Assembly: GCF_024323335.1 (NCBI RefSeq)
Contig: NC_066580.1
Span: 261,561,332 to 261,625,331 of the forward strand
DNA: 64,000 bases
Direction: 5' to 3'
Source of the DNA: Lathyrus oleraceus
Lineage: Eukaryota > Streptophyta > Magnoliopsida > Fabales > Fabaceae
Shown here piece after piece: positions 42,600-55,108 of this stretch (positions are counted from its first letter, which is position 1; each line of letters begins with the position of its first letter). The notes below the pieces were generated by a model. It made no database searches, was not told the origin of the DNA, and saw nothing but the letters and a program-made list of their open reading frames with translations. The position numbers were made by a program, and so were the translations under genes.

Positions 42600-45500
42600 A
42601 TGCGATCATTCTCCGGATCTCATTGATAACAATCCTGTTACACCCTCATATGACTTCGACAATCCGATCTATCTTGCTGAAGAAGAAGACGAAGAAGATT
42701 GTGAACTGCCAGGGGAATCAGCCAGGTTGTTGAAACAAGAGGAGAAGGTGATTCAGCCGCATGAAGAACAGATTGAGGTGGTGAATCTGGGTACCGACGA
42801 GGTTAAGAAAGAGGTGAAAATCGGGGCTGCTTTGGAGGAAAGTGTCAAGAGCAGAATGGTGGCATTGTTGAAAGAGTATGTCGACATCTTTGCCTGGTCT
42901 TATCAAGATATGCCAGGATTGGATACCGATATTGTTGTGCACAAGCTACCGTTGAGATCTGAGTGTCCTCCAGTGAAGCAGAAGTTGCGCAGGACTCGAC
43001 CTGACATGGCGATGAAGATTAAAGAGGAAGTGCAGAAGTAGTGGGATGCTGGCTTCCTTGCTGTTACGAATTATCCGCCGTGGGTCGCAAACATTGTGCC
43101 AGTCCCGAAGAAGGATGGGAAGGTGAGAATGTGTGTGGACTACCGAGATCTGAATAGAGCTAGTCCAAAAGATGATTTTCCATTACCTCACATTGATGTG
43201 TTGGTAGATAATACAGCTCAATTCTCGGTGTTTTCCTTCATGGATGGCTTTTCTGGCTATAATCAAATCAAAATGTCGCCAGATGATATGGAGAAAACAA
43301 CGTTCATTACACCATGGGGCACCTTTTGTTACAAGGTGATGCCATTTGGTCTCAAGAACGCCGGTGCTACTTATCAGAGAGCCATGGTGACTTTGTTTCA
43401 TGATATGATTCATCATGAAATCGAATGCTATGTTGATGACATGATAGCAAAGTCCCAAACAGAAGAGGGGCATTTGGTAGATCTGGCCAAGTTGTTTGAC
43501 CGGCTGAGACAGTTCCGACTGAGGTTGAATCCGAATAAGTGCACATTCGGAGTGCGGTCCGGTAAATTGCTGGGGTTCATTGTAAGTGAAAAAAGAATCG
43601 AGGTTGATCCTGCAAAAGTGAAAGCAATAAAAGAAATGCCTGAACCGAGAACGGAGAAGGAAGTTTGTGGTTTCTTAGGTAGATTGAACTACATTTCACG
43701 GTTCATATCTCATCTAACGGCCACGTGTGAACCGATATTCAAGTTGTTAAGAAAAGATCAAACGGTCAGGTGGAATGATGATTGCCAAGCGGCATTTGAA
43801 AAAATAAAAGAATATTTGCAGGAGCCTCCGATTCTGATGCCTCCTGTGGAGGGAAGACCGTTAATTCTGTACCTGACAGTCCTCGAGGGGTCTATGGGGT
43901 GTGTATTGGGGCAGCATGACGAGTCTGGTCGAAAAGAGCATGCCATATACTACCTTAGCAAAAAGTTTGCCGATTGTGAAACAAGATATTCACTGCTCGA
44001 GAAAACTTGTTGTGCTTTGGTCTGGGCTGCTCGCCGACTAAGGCAGTATATGCTGGTTCATACCACTTTATTCATTTCCAAGATGGATCCAATCAAGTAC
44101 ATTTTTGAAAAGCCAGCATTGACCGGACGGGTTGCGAGGTGGCAAATGATTCTGACTGAATATGATATACAGTATACCTCTCAGAAGGCGATTAAGGGGA
44201 GTGTATTGTCTGATTACCTCGCCCAGCAACCCATTGAGGATTATCAACCGATGAAGTTTGAATTCCCTGATGAGGACATCATGTTCCTCAAATCGAAAGA
44301 TTGCGAGGAACCAATCTCGGAGGAGGGGCCTGACCCTGAAGCCGAATGGATTCTGATGTTTGATGGGGCCGTTAACGTGAACGGAAGCGGTGTTGGTGCT
44401 GTTTTGGTTACGCCGAAAGGATCCCACATTCCTTTTGCTGCCCGGCTAACGTTTGAATGCACCAACAATGTAGCTGAGTATGAAGCTTGTATATTGGGGA
44501 TTGAAGAGGCGATTGATTTGAGGATCAAGAACCTTGTCATATATGGAGATTCAGCTCTGGTGATAAATCAGGTTAACGGGAAATGGTATACGCATCAATC
44601 TCATTTAGTTCCGTATCGAGATTATACGAGGAGACTGTTGACGTTTTTCACCAAGGTGAAGTTGCATCATGTGCCCAGAGAGGAGAATCCTTTAGCAGAT
44701 GCTTTGGCTACTCTGGCCGCCTTGATTAAGGTGCAGTGGTGGAATCAATTCCCCAGTGTGGAAGTAGGTCGTCTGGATAGACCGACTTATGTGTTTGCTG
44801 TTGATACAGCGTCTGATGATGAGAAGCCGTGGTATTATGATATCAAGCGCTATCTAGAGACGCAAGAATATCCTGAGGGAGCATCTAAAAAGGACCGAAA
44901 GACTCTGCGGAGGTTGGCCATGGTGTTCTACCTGAATAAGGATGGGGTTCTATACAAGCGGAATTTTGACTGGGTCTTGCTCAGATGTGTTGATGACAAA
45001 GAAGCAAGCCAATTGATGAAAGAGGTTCATGAAGGATCGTTCGGTACCCATGCCAGTGGGAATGCAATGGTGAAGAAGCTGCTGAGGGCAGGTTATTATT
45101 GGATGACAATGGAGGCCCAATGTTTTAATTTCGTGCGGAAGTGTCATAAATGCCAGATTTATGCTGATAAGGTGCACGTGCCTCTAAACCCGTTGAGCTT
45201 AATGTCGTCTCCATGGCCGTTTGCTATGTGGGGCATTGATATGATAGGAAAGATAGAGCCTACAGCTTCGAATGGGCACAGGTTCATATTAGTGGCTATT
45301 GATTACTTCACCAAGTGGGTTGAAGCAGCCTCTTATACGAATGTGACGAAGCAGGTCGTAGCCAGATTTCTCAAGAGAGACATCATTTGCCGATATGGGG
45401 TTCCCGAGAGAATCATTACTGATAATGGTTCTAATTTGAACAATAAGATGATGGCAGAACTGTGCCGGGAATTCAAGATTGAACATCACAATTCTTCTCC

Positions 45501-46080
45501 TTATCGTCCGAAGATGAATGGGGCGGTTGAGGCAGCCAATAAGAACATAAAGAAGATTGTGCAGAAAATGGTGGTAACCTACAAGGATTGGCACGAGATG
45601 TTGCCATTTGCATTGCATGGGTATCGAACGTCGGTACGTACATCTACTGGGGCAACTCCTTTCTCATTGGTATATGGAATGGAGGCTGTATTACCTGTTG
45701 AGGTTCAGATTCCCTCTTTGAGAGTCCTGATGGACGTGAAGTTGCAAGAGGCCGAATGGGTAAGGACCCGGTACGAAGAGTTGAGCCTGATTGAAGAAAA
45801 GAGGCTGGCAGCCATTTGTCATGGGCAGCTATACCAGCAGCGGATGAAGCGTGCTTTTGATAAAAAGGTGCGACCTCGGGTGTATCGCGTAGGTGATATG
45901 GTGCTGAAAAGGATCCTTCCTCCTCAAAATGATCGAAGGGGCAAATGGACACCGAATTATGAAGGTCCATTCGTGGTCAAGAAGGTTTTCTCTGGTGGAG
46001 CCTTGTTGTTAACGACCATGGATGGCGAGGATTTTCCATCCCCTGTGAATGCGGACGCAGTTAAAAAATACTTTGTATAA
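42600..46080 (+). pseudogene. Ogre A RT-RNase H-RNase H-integrase, with one in-frame stop
   Basis: Order of domains: acidic entry segment (YLAEEEDEEDCELPG), CFAW-type motif (DIFAWSYQDMPGLDTDIV), RT (VDYRDLNRASPKDDFPLP; FSGYNQIKM; FGLKNAGATYQR; YVDD at 43429-43440), first RNase H (YLTVLEGSMGCVLGQHDE at about 43870), second archaeal-type RNase H (MFDGAVNVNGSGVGAVL at about 44356), HHCC zinc region (about 45028-45160), and the integrase core with its D, D and E at 45238, 45421 and 45529. D and E are 35 residues apart as in active integrases. The end is AVKKYFV and a stop at 46078. The only lesion found is a TAG at 43039-43041; the same frame continues on both sides. An element with this stop would need readthrough or help in trans. 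Confidence 0.9.
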
Positions 46081-48180
46081 ATTGACCCGCTGGACGAAAA
46101 GAATAAAATAGTCCAGGCAAAAATGGGCATCCCGGCGAACCAAAAAACAGAAAGAAAGGTTCGGACAAAAATTAGGGATAAAAAGAAAATGTACACCCGG
46201 CAAGTCGAAAACCCCACAAGGGCGACTTGGGCAAAAAAGGGGTATCCCGGTGGACTGAAAACCCGAGAGGGCGGTCCAGGCAAAAGAGGGATTGAAACGA
46301 ACGACTGCGTCCTACATGATCGTTTGCGCTTTGGTTAAAGCATCACGGATAATACCCGGTAGGGATCAATCAGAAACGTCTTGTTCAGAAGGCAGAAAGC
46401 ATGGAGAGTCTGAGGACATATGAGGTGTAACCGAGTTGGAACTCGATGAGATCACGGGTTTCACATTGTAGGATATATTTTTCCTTTTGTGCGCAATTAC
46501 CTCTTTTCAGGAATTGCTTCCTTTTGTATTGCTCATTTGAGCCACACTTTTTCAATCAATAAAATGCATATTCAGTCAAATAATTTTGTTTTTGTTTTTC
46601 ATTACCGCTTTGATTGCAAAAACGTCTGATTATTTTTGATAAAGAATCTTTGCATTTTAAGACATACAGGTTCCTTCCAATGCATGTTTATAAGATTGAA
46701 AACTTGAAATCTTATTTGGAAGGTTGAGTGACCCAAGTGTTGAAATCTTGACACGCCTAGGGCACGGTTTTATCTAACGGTCTGTTTTGCAGGTACTGTT
46801 AAATGTTCTTCACTCACTTGCAGGTTGTGATGTGGGAGCTTTGTAACAGATCCCCAGAGAGTTCGCTCAGGGACGAATGAATGAAAGAACGGCGAAGAGA
46901 CGTCGAGACGTCCGACGACCTTTGGAATTAATCAAGAAGACTCTTCAAAGTCGGAAGATTTGAAAGTCTGTAGAAATTCCCCACAGGGTCCAGTCAGGGA
47001 CGAGGGACGATGAAGAGACGTCGAGACGTCCGACGACCTTTGGAATTAATCAAGAAGGCTCTTCAAAGTCGGAAAATTGAAAAGTATGTATAGTTCCCAG
47101 GAGTACGCTTTCCGTCGAGCGCGAAGCAATTGGGAATACAAGATGATGGAGCAGAAAAGGTCCAGACGAGTCTGGGAATTCTCAAAAGTGGAAAGCTGAT
47201 ATGAGATTGGGAGGTGGATACCATGGTTCGATGAGTCGATGGGTGTTCTGTACCAACTTTTCTCAGTTCCCAGCTAGGTCCCCAAGCAGAATTAGAGGAC
47301 CAACTCCCCAGCAGATCTAAGGTCTGTGGATCCCCTAGCCGAGTCAGGATGGTTATCCTCGGCAGGTAAACGATGTTTCCTCAGCAACCAGGTTTGAAGG
47401 TTGCTATTCCCCGAGTGGAGCGGGTTTCAGTGAAATATATCTCCAGCAGTGTTTATCCTACCCGCGGATTGGACGAGTTTCCATAGCGGACTGATATCTG
47501 CATCCCCAGCTGAGCTGATTCTATCTATGGATTGCATGGGTTGTCCCCAACGGAGTGGCATTCGTTTCCCTAGCAGGGTCAGGATGGTTATCCCCAGCAG
47601 GTGTCAGATCGGTGCTTCTCCAATCGTTAGTCCTGGCGGATGTTATATCCCAGCAAAGCTATCTGTGAGCATTTCCCCAGTGAAGTCAACAGGTATCTGT
47701 GAGGGTTTCTCGAAGCAGAGTCGAGATTTATATCCTCAGCAAGTCGAAGATTGTTGTATCCCCACAGAGTGTTGGTAGTTCTTATCCCCAGCAGTTTCCT
47801 GAGCGGATTGGGTGCAAAGGAGGTTCTTCCCCAGCAAGGGTTGCCTTTTCCCAATAGCGGTGTTATTCCCCAGCAAGGGTTACCTTTTCCCAGCAACATC
47901 AGTGCTGTTCCCCAGCGGGGTGGAGAGCGGAGTGTTGACGAGTTCCTCAGCAGAGTGTCTCGTGCTCCTCAGCGGAATCCCTTGAGGGGGATGTTTTTAT
48001 ACATTCATCATGAAAAATAGCATAGCATGTTGCATAGAAAAATAATAAATCGCGTAGCATTTCCATGATTATGGAGCATTACGCAGAAAAAGTCATGCAT
48101 CATATTGCAGGCACAAGCTAGTCTCAAGCTGTGGTTACCGTTTGGGAGGTGATGTTGCATCAGAGTTTCTGTCGAGCGAA
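46081..48180 (+). other. 3' UTR of Ogre A, unique and short-repeat part
   Basis: No gene. After pol comes the G/A-rich GTCCAGGCAAAAATGGG segment common to Ogre elements, then a 118-bp tandem duplication (about 46894-47129; GAAGAGACGTCGAGACGTCC at 46894 and 47012). From 47270 to 47990 a degenerate array of CCCCAGC(A/G)G-containing phrases recurs every 25-50 bp. Reading frames there are short and unlike proteins. Confidence 0.75.
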
Positions 48181-48189
48181 GATGGGAAC

Positions 48190-49665
48190 GATAATCCAAA
48201 AGTTTTCCGGTATTCAGACCGAGCCGGGGTTCAGACCGAAGTGGCATTCAGGCCAATTTCCGATCTTCAGATCGAAGAAGTTTCCGACGATCGGGTCGAT
48301 GCACTTATGGTATCCAGATCAATTTTTCCGGTATTCAGACCGAGGCGGTAAGCAGACCGATGTGGCGTTCAGGCCAAGTTTCCGATTTTTCAGATCGAAG
48401 AAGTTTCCGACAGTCAGGTCGAAGTACTTATGGCAGTCAGGCCAGTTTTCCGGTGCTCAGACCGAAGTGGCATTCAGGCCAGTTTTCCGGTGCTCTGACC
48501 GAAGTGGTGTTCAGGCCAATGTTTTCGGTATTCAGACCGAAGTGGTTTTCAGACCGAGGCGGTATTCAGACCGAGGCGGTAAGCAGACCGATGTGGCGTT
48601 CAGGCCAAGTTTCCGATTTTTCAGATCGAAGAAGTTTCCGACGGTTAGGTCGAAGTACTTATGGCATTCAGGCCAGTTTTCCGGTGCTCAGACCGAAGTG
48701 GCATTCAGGCCAGTTTTCCGGTGCTCTGACCGAAGTGGTGTTCAGGCCAATGTTTTCGGTATTCAGACCAAAGTGGTTTTCAGACCGAAGTGGTTTTCAG
48801 ACCGAGGCGGTATTCAGACCGAGGCGGTAAGCAGACCGATGTGGCGTTCAGGCCAAGTTTCCGATTTTTCAGATCGAAGAAGTTTTCGACGGTCAGGTCG
48901 AAGTACTTATGGCATTCAGGCCAAGTTTCCGATTTTTTAGATCGAAGAAGTTTCCGACGATCAGGTCGATGTACTTATGGTATTCAGGCCAGTTTTCCGG
49001 TGTTCAGACCGAAGTGGTATTCAGGCCAATTTCCGATCTTCAGATCGAAGAAGTTTCCGACGATCAGGTCGATGTACTTATGGTATTCAGGCCAGTTTTC
49101 CGGTGTTCAGACCGAAGTGGCGATCAGGCTAAGTTTCCGGTATTCAGACCGAGGCGGTATCCAGACCGAAGTGGCATTCAGGCCAATTTCCGATCTTCAG
49201 ATCGAAGAAGTTTCCGACGATCGGGTCGATGCACTTATGGTATCCAAATCAATTTTTCCGGTATTCAGACCGAGGCGGTAAGCAGACCGATGTGGCGTTC
49301 AGGCCAAGTTTCCGGTGTTCAGACCGAAGTGGTATTCAGGCCAATTTCCGATCTTCAGATCGAAGAAGTTTCCGAAGATCAGGTCGATGTACTTATGGTA
49401 TTCAGGCCAGTTTTCCAGTGTTCAGACCGAAGTGGTGTTCAGGCCAGTTTTCCGGTATTCAGACCGAGGCGGTATCCAGACCGAAGTGGCATTCAGGCCA
49501 ATTTCCGATCTTCAGATCGAAGAAGTTTCCGACGATCAGGTCGATGTACTTATGGTATTCAGGCCAGTTTTCCGGTGTTCAGACCGAAGTGGCGATCAGG
49601 CCAAGTTTCCGGTATTCAGACCGAGGCGGTATTCAGACCGAAGTGGTTTTCAGACCAAGAGAAGG
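48190..49665 (+). repeat. 3' UTR minisatellite array of Ogre A
   Basis: Built of short modules that recombine: TATTCAGACCGA(A/G)G, TTCAGGCCA(A/G)TTT and a longer block TTCAGATCGAAGAAGTTTCC, then GTCGATGTACTTATGG. The longer block recurs about every 110-240 bp. All three plus-strand frames stay open over much of it (overlapping frames of 156-269 codons), which is a property of the repeat. Ogre 3' UTR arrays are known sources of satellite DNA. Confidence 0.9.
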
Positions 49666-49979
49666 AAAGTTCAAGAAAATAAGAAAAGGAAAAGAAATGA
49701 TAATCCCCAGCGGATGTGGTGTTCAGGCCATGGTTATCCCTGTGTTACCATTTATTTTGGTATCCAGGTCGACATTGCTGCTCTGGTGATCAGGCCAACT
49801 TTCTCCGTACCAGACGGATCCTTGCTTCAAGATTGTGTTCTTCGCCGATTCTGACAGGCGTTGTTAATTATTTTCCCATCAGAGTGCAAATTGTTCGTCT
49901 GTTCTTGGTATTCAATCACTCTTCATCCTGATCATCTGAAAGCCGAGGCTGTTCATATCGACAGGTTCACAGTGGATTG
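49666..49979 (+). other. End of 3' UTR of Ogre A
   Basis: Unique sequence between the array and the polypurine tract, with residual diverged repeat modules (GGTGTTCAGGCCATGG, GTATCCAGGTCGACATTG). No gene. Confidence 0.6.
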
Positions 49980-49991
49980 AATAGGGGCAGC
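49980..49991 (+). other. Polypurine tract of Ogre A
   Basis: AATAGGGGCAGC lies directly before TGTAACACC at 49992. It differs at one base from that of element 1. Confidence 0.85.
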
Positions 49992-52900
49992 TGTAACACC
50001 TCAAAATTTTCCCTCCTCTCTTGGGACTAGCATAACATATTACATATCATTTTTAGGTCATTAGGCATTGCATATTGCATATCATGTGGTTACATTGTGC
50101 AAGCCATCCTCCTAAGTCTTGATCAGAAAATGAAGAGGTGGATGTGCAAGCTAGGGTTTCATTGGACTGGTCATTAATCATCTGAGGATGTGGAGGTCCA
50201 ATTTAGGGTTTTGTGGTTCTCAAGGAGATTGGTCTTCATCTTGATTGAAATGATTCATCATCATCATCATGGTTTGATATCATCAAGTGTTGAAGCATAT
50301 TCCTTGAGATTAGGGTTTTGACCACTAGTCAACCCTAATCAGTTGCATTGGGCCAATCAGGGCATGGCTAGGAGATGGGGTCTACAATGGAGATGGGGAT
50401 CATCATGTGATTATATGGAGCTTATTGAGGCTAGGGGTTCATCCTTAAGCCATTTCATCAGAGAATTGGGGCTCAGATTGATCAATGCATTGCCAAATTC
50501 ATCTATCAGTCAAAAAGTCAACTGTGGTCAACTGTGCATGATTTAATGGATTTGGAGGTGGAAGAGAGTTGGATACACTTCATTCATGTTGGAACAAGTG
50601 TTATTTCACATGTCAAAGCTCAAGAATGGAGAAAATAAAGTCAGAACAAAAATGCCAAAAATAGAAAGTGACTTGTAATGGAAGTTTCCAAAAATGGAAA
50701 GCTTTTGACCTCAAAATTACATGTCCAAGGAAGCTTCAAATGAAGATTTGTTCAACATGAAAGTTGTAGATCTTGGTCTCACCTTTCCAAAAAGTCCAAG
50801 AACTTGAAATTCCCATGTATGGTTGGCAAGTTATGGTCCATTCAATTTCAAAAATGACCCATAATCAAAGTGGCATAACTTCCACATGGAGTGTCCAAAT
50901 TGAGTGATCTTTTTATGTGCAAACTCCATTTGACATGTACTTTCATGGTGCATAATTGGAATTCATCAAAAGTGGTCAATGCAAAAGGTCAATTTTCAAG
51001 TGTACAATTAAAAATCCAAGGGCAAAATGGTCCAAATGGAGAAATACTTGGAATTTTGGAATGGGAGTTTTTGCAACACATCACATATGCCAATTAGAAA
51101 TGGTTTGAATTGTCATGAGTGTTCAAGGTGCAATATTTGGCTAGGCCATTTTTGAACTATCACTTAAAATGCATTTTTTAGCATAGCATATGGAAAATGA
51201 GAAATACAATGCCAATTGCTATGAAACCAAAGCCAACACATCACAAATGATATTTAGAAGATGTCTGAGCTGTCACACAGCTGTCATGAGCCCTATTGTG
51301 AAATGGCATTTTTGCCCTTGCTTTGTAAAATTGCATTTTTGCTAATTACAATTCATTTTTGTTAATGTGAGATTAAGAGGTGATTAAGCAAGAGTATAAA
51401 GCCTTAATTGTAACTGAATGTTGATCAGAATCACAAATCACAAGAAACTCTAACAACTTTTCCCTCCAATTCTCCAAATTCATCAAGAAGCTTCATCAAC
51501 AAAATTCATTGGAACTTCCTCATTTCTTCACCAATTCACGAAATTCTTGTTGCTTCATCTTCATTGGATCAAGAACTTCAACTGTTTCATCAATTCATTG
51601 GCAAAAAACTCAAGGTTCGTGACTGTTGCAAAGGAGCTCAACCATGGCATTTTACAATTTCTCACAATTGGAGCGTGTTTGAGCTTACCTAATCACTCCA
51701 AGCATCTTCCTAAAGCTTCACCTTCATCTGTTTCTGGCAATTGGAGTGAAAGAACTCAAGAACAACCACTGCCATTGCAAGGTGCATAAATCTCGAACCT
51801 CATGATTCTTTAAATTTCGATATGCGTTCTGTAGAGTGTTCCATGTAGATGATTGTGATGTGTTCAGTTTTTGAAATGATTAATGAATGAATGAGATATC
51901 GTGATTTTTTGTTGTGATGTCAAAACCTAAATCGCTCGATCCGTGAGCTACAATTAGAATTAGGATGAATTGGTTACATATTTGAAATCCTCATGCTTAG
52001 ACCTTTCCAACCATATAGAGTTTGTGAATTTTGGTTGAGGAATGATCGAAACCGAATTTGAAGAGGAAGAACGCATGATGGCGCGGGGAAGACGATTTTC
52101 TGAAGCTTTTTTTTCCTGTTTGATTCGTTTCGCTGGCTTGGCAATTTGAAAAGCTGTTTCCCGCCGCGCTGAGCCACTCACGAGCTGCCAACGCATTAAA
52201 ATGACACGCTGTCGTTTTGGACCAGCGAAGATAATTACTGAAATGCCATTCCATCATTTTAATTCACATAACACATTCAAATAATTATTTCACATAATTC
52301 ATTTAACTTATAAAATTCATAAAAAATTCATTACTAGTCCAAAAATAGTGAGACTTTTTTTGATAGATCCCAAATTCTCTCTAGTTTTTTATAGGCATGG
52401 TAACATAAGTTGTGCATGGAGAAATGTTGACCTTGCCTATTGATTTTGTTCATGTGTACATTTTTTGTATGTTTTGCCAAATTCATCATGAAATGCTCAT
52501 GCTTGTAAAGAAATGATTGAAAATTTTTGTGCTCATTCTGGACATGTTGATAGTGATTTCCATGTAAAGTTTCTGAATTTTGGATGCTTGGTTGATTAGA
52601 TATGAATTTTTGAATCTAGGTGTGACAATTTGTGTCACACCTAGCTAGGTCAACTTCATGAATTTATTTGCATGACCTATGATTGTTTGATTGAGTTGAA
52701 ATTTTGCATGGATGATCATTGATATGTCAAGATAACATGTGAATTTTTCTGGATTTTTCTATGGCATTTTCCATTTGATTGATAATTTTCTTCACTGTGT
52801 GTTCATTTGGTGATCTTGTATGACACATGTTGGTATATCTTTTGTGAAATTCTCATATGGCTTTGGATGAAGATGAAATTTGGTATGCTGATTATAGACA

Positions 52901-55103
52901 CATTGTAGGACATCATGCTTTTGGTCCCATTCATTTCTTAATTGTTCTAACTGTTTTGTGAATTTTTGAAGTGAAGGCATGTGTTGGTGCTATGAATTGG
53001 CTTGAATAATTGTGTCTGGATTTCTTGATTTTTATTGACCTAGTTCCTTTTGTCCAATTGAGCTGAAAATTGACATGCTATACCTTGAGTATGTCCTGTT
53101 TTGGTGTGAATTGTTGTGGAATTAATTGAATGGTTTTGGTATGCTTTTGAGTGAAATAGTTCTGTTTGGTCTTTTGGTGTTGCAAATTGCATGATTGATG
53201 TTAAATTGTGCATGAAATGATAATGGTGAATGGTATGAGCATGGGACCAATTGCATTTGCTTTTGATTTGTTTGAATATGATTTTGGTTGGCTTGCACTT
53301 GCTGTCTAGAATTTTTTATCCCCTTTGGACCCTAGGCTTGGCCTAGTGGTCTAGTTTCTCACATTTGGTTTGACTTTTCAGGTTAAAAGTGCAAAAGGCT
53401 TAAGAAGGAAATTGAAAAGTGAAAATTGAATTTGTTTGATGTTGTCTACTAACATGTCTTTGTTTTGTAGGTTGTGAAGCTTGAGCTTGGGCTTATAGCT
53501 TGCACTTATGTGCATTAACTTGTGTTGCATTGTACAGATTAACTGATTAACCATTTGCTGTTTAATGTTTGTCTGTCTGAGTACTGATGATACTTGATTG
53601 ATTTCAGGTACATTTAGTCGCTTACAGTTCTTTAAGAACTTGCTTGCTGCTGCTTGGTTTTTAAACCACTTGAGGTAGGACTTCTATTCTTCATGTAGTC
53701 TGGAAGACCTGGCCTGTTACTTGGCCAGGCAACTGTCTGAAGTCCTCCTTAAGAGGCGATGTTTGTGGTTGTTTACATTTGTGCCCAAGCAGGTAAAGAC
53801 CTCTATGAGGCAATTGGTGGATCAACGGGATATGCAATCTATCCCCCACTATTCTGTGAGTCGTCCCTCTGCTCACACGGCTGTGTGTTGATGCATTGGG
53901 ACACAAACCCAAGATCCTGTGCTGTTGCACAATCGAGTCAGAGTCTTTGAGCGTAGAAGGGTCCCTCCATTCTGGACCCACGCTCCTTTGTCTGAAGCTC
54001 TCCCTGGTCAGGGATAAGAGCTGTGAAGTCTGATCTTCACTCACCTTTCATCTGCTTCACCTTAGCCCCGCAATGGCAAGGTTAAGAGCGAATACTACCC
54101 ATGTACAGATGACTTGCTTCGGCAGTCAAACCCATTGTTTGAGCCTCACTTGAATGGTTATAGTGTGTGCTTTGTGAATATTTGTTTGCTCTGTTTGCTT
54201 GTATGCTTGTATGCTTGCTTTCTTCCTGGATAGGATTAGCTTGCAGTTGTGCAAGTAGGTAGAAACCTGAACGTAGGGCAATGATGCATGACAACACTAG
54301 GCTCGAGTACAGCTCCCTGGTAGTGTGTCTTCCCTTGGTTTCTGGCTAGATTTCTTTCCCTTTCAGGGGAACTACATCGCCTTGATCCTTGTTCCAGACG
54401 AGGTATGTAGGCAGGAGACCGTGCGAGGTCTCTCCGGGCAACCTTTTTTTCTTTTGTGTGTGTGCTTGACAGTTATAGGCTCGAGTTCCCGACTCCCTAT
54501 TAACTTGTTGGTTGTTGTGTGCTTGGAAGCTGATGTAAGTCCATCGAGTGGCGTTCGGGTTCCAGTGTTTTGTGTGTGTTTTGGTTCGGATGCCGATGTA
54601 AGTCCAGTGATTGGCTTTCGGGCTCCATATTTGCCGTTTTGTGTGTGTTTTGGTTCGGATGCTGATGTAAGCCCAGTGATTGGCTGTCGGGCTCCATGTT
54701 TGCCTGTGTGTTTGTTTGCTTGTTTGGCGTGCGTGAGCCGAACTACAGCAGCTCTGATTCTCGTTCCAGACGAGATATGTAGGCATAGGATGCGATGTCC
54801 TAGCGAGCTCTCTTCCTCCTGACCCCACCTGCGTTGTCTTCGGTGAGTGTGTGTGTATGATGTTTAGCAACCTTTTCTTTTCTTAGAACGTGGATCCCGT
54901 CGAGTACGATGGACGTGAGGGGTGCTAATACCTTCCCCTTGCGTAACCGACTCCCGTACCCTTTCTCTTTGGTCGCGAGACCATTCCCTTTCCAGGTTTC
55001 TCTGAGCATTCCCTTTCCCTATCTTGGGATAAATAACGCGCAGTGGCGGCTCTGTGTTGTGTTTTTGTTTCAGCTCGCCGGTTGTTTTTTCGCGGATGCG
55101 ACA
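49992..55103 (+). repeat. 3' LTR of Ogre A (5112 bp)
   Basis: Colinear copy of 30605-35707 with about 1% difference by eye, including a short duplication GTCAACTGTG at about 50518-50530. Ends GCGACA followed by the CATCG target copy. Hairpin copy at 54897-54912 has one change making a G-U pair. No genes. Confidence 0.95.
54897..54912 (+). promoter_or_regulatory. LTR-end hairpin of Ogre A (3' LTR)
   Basis: CCGTCG-AGTA-CGATGG; one C-to-T change relative to the 5' LTR, which still allows a G-U pair in RNA. Confidence 0.7.
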
Positions 55104-55108
55104 CATCG
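55104..55108. repeat. Right target-site duplication of Ogre A
   Basis: CATCG, identical to 30600-30604. Confidence 0.95.

Larger units (their letters stand above)
30605..55103 (+). mobile_element. Complete Ogre retrotransposon A (24,499 bp)
   Basis: Two LTRs (5103 and 5112 bp, about 1% different by eye), matching CATCG target duplications, PBS, ORF1, gag-protease, a predicted intron, RT-RNase H-second RNase H-integrase, a 3.9 kb 3' UTR with tandem repeats and a polypurine tract. The size and order are those of Ogre elements of legumes (Ty3/gypsy, Tat clade). One in-frame TAG at 43039-43041 interrupts pol. Low LTR divergence indicates a recent insertion into element B. Confidence 0.95.

Noticed and set aside
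48131..49854. Overlapping open frames of 156-269 codons in the plus strand
   Set aside because: They lie in a minisatellite that is open in all three frames, with no protein likeness; they are by-products of the repeat.
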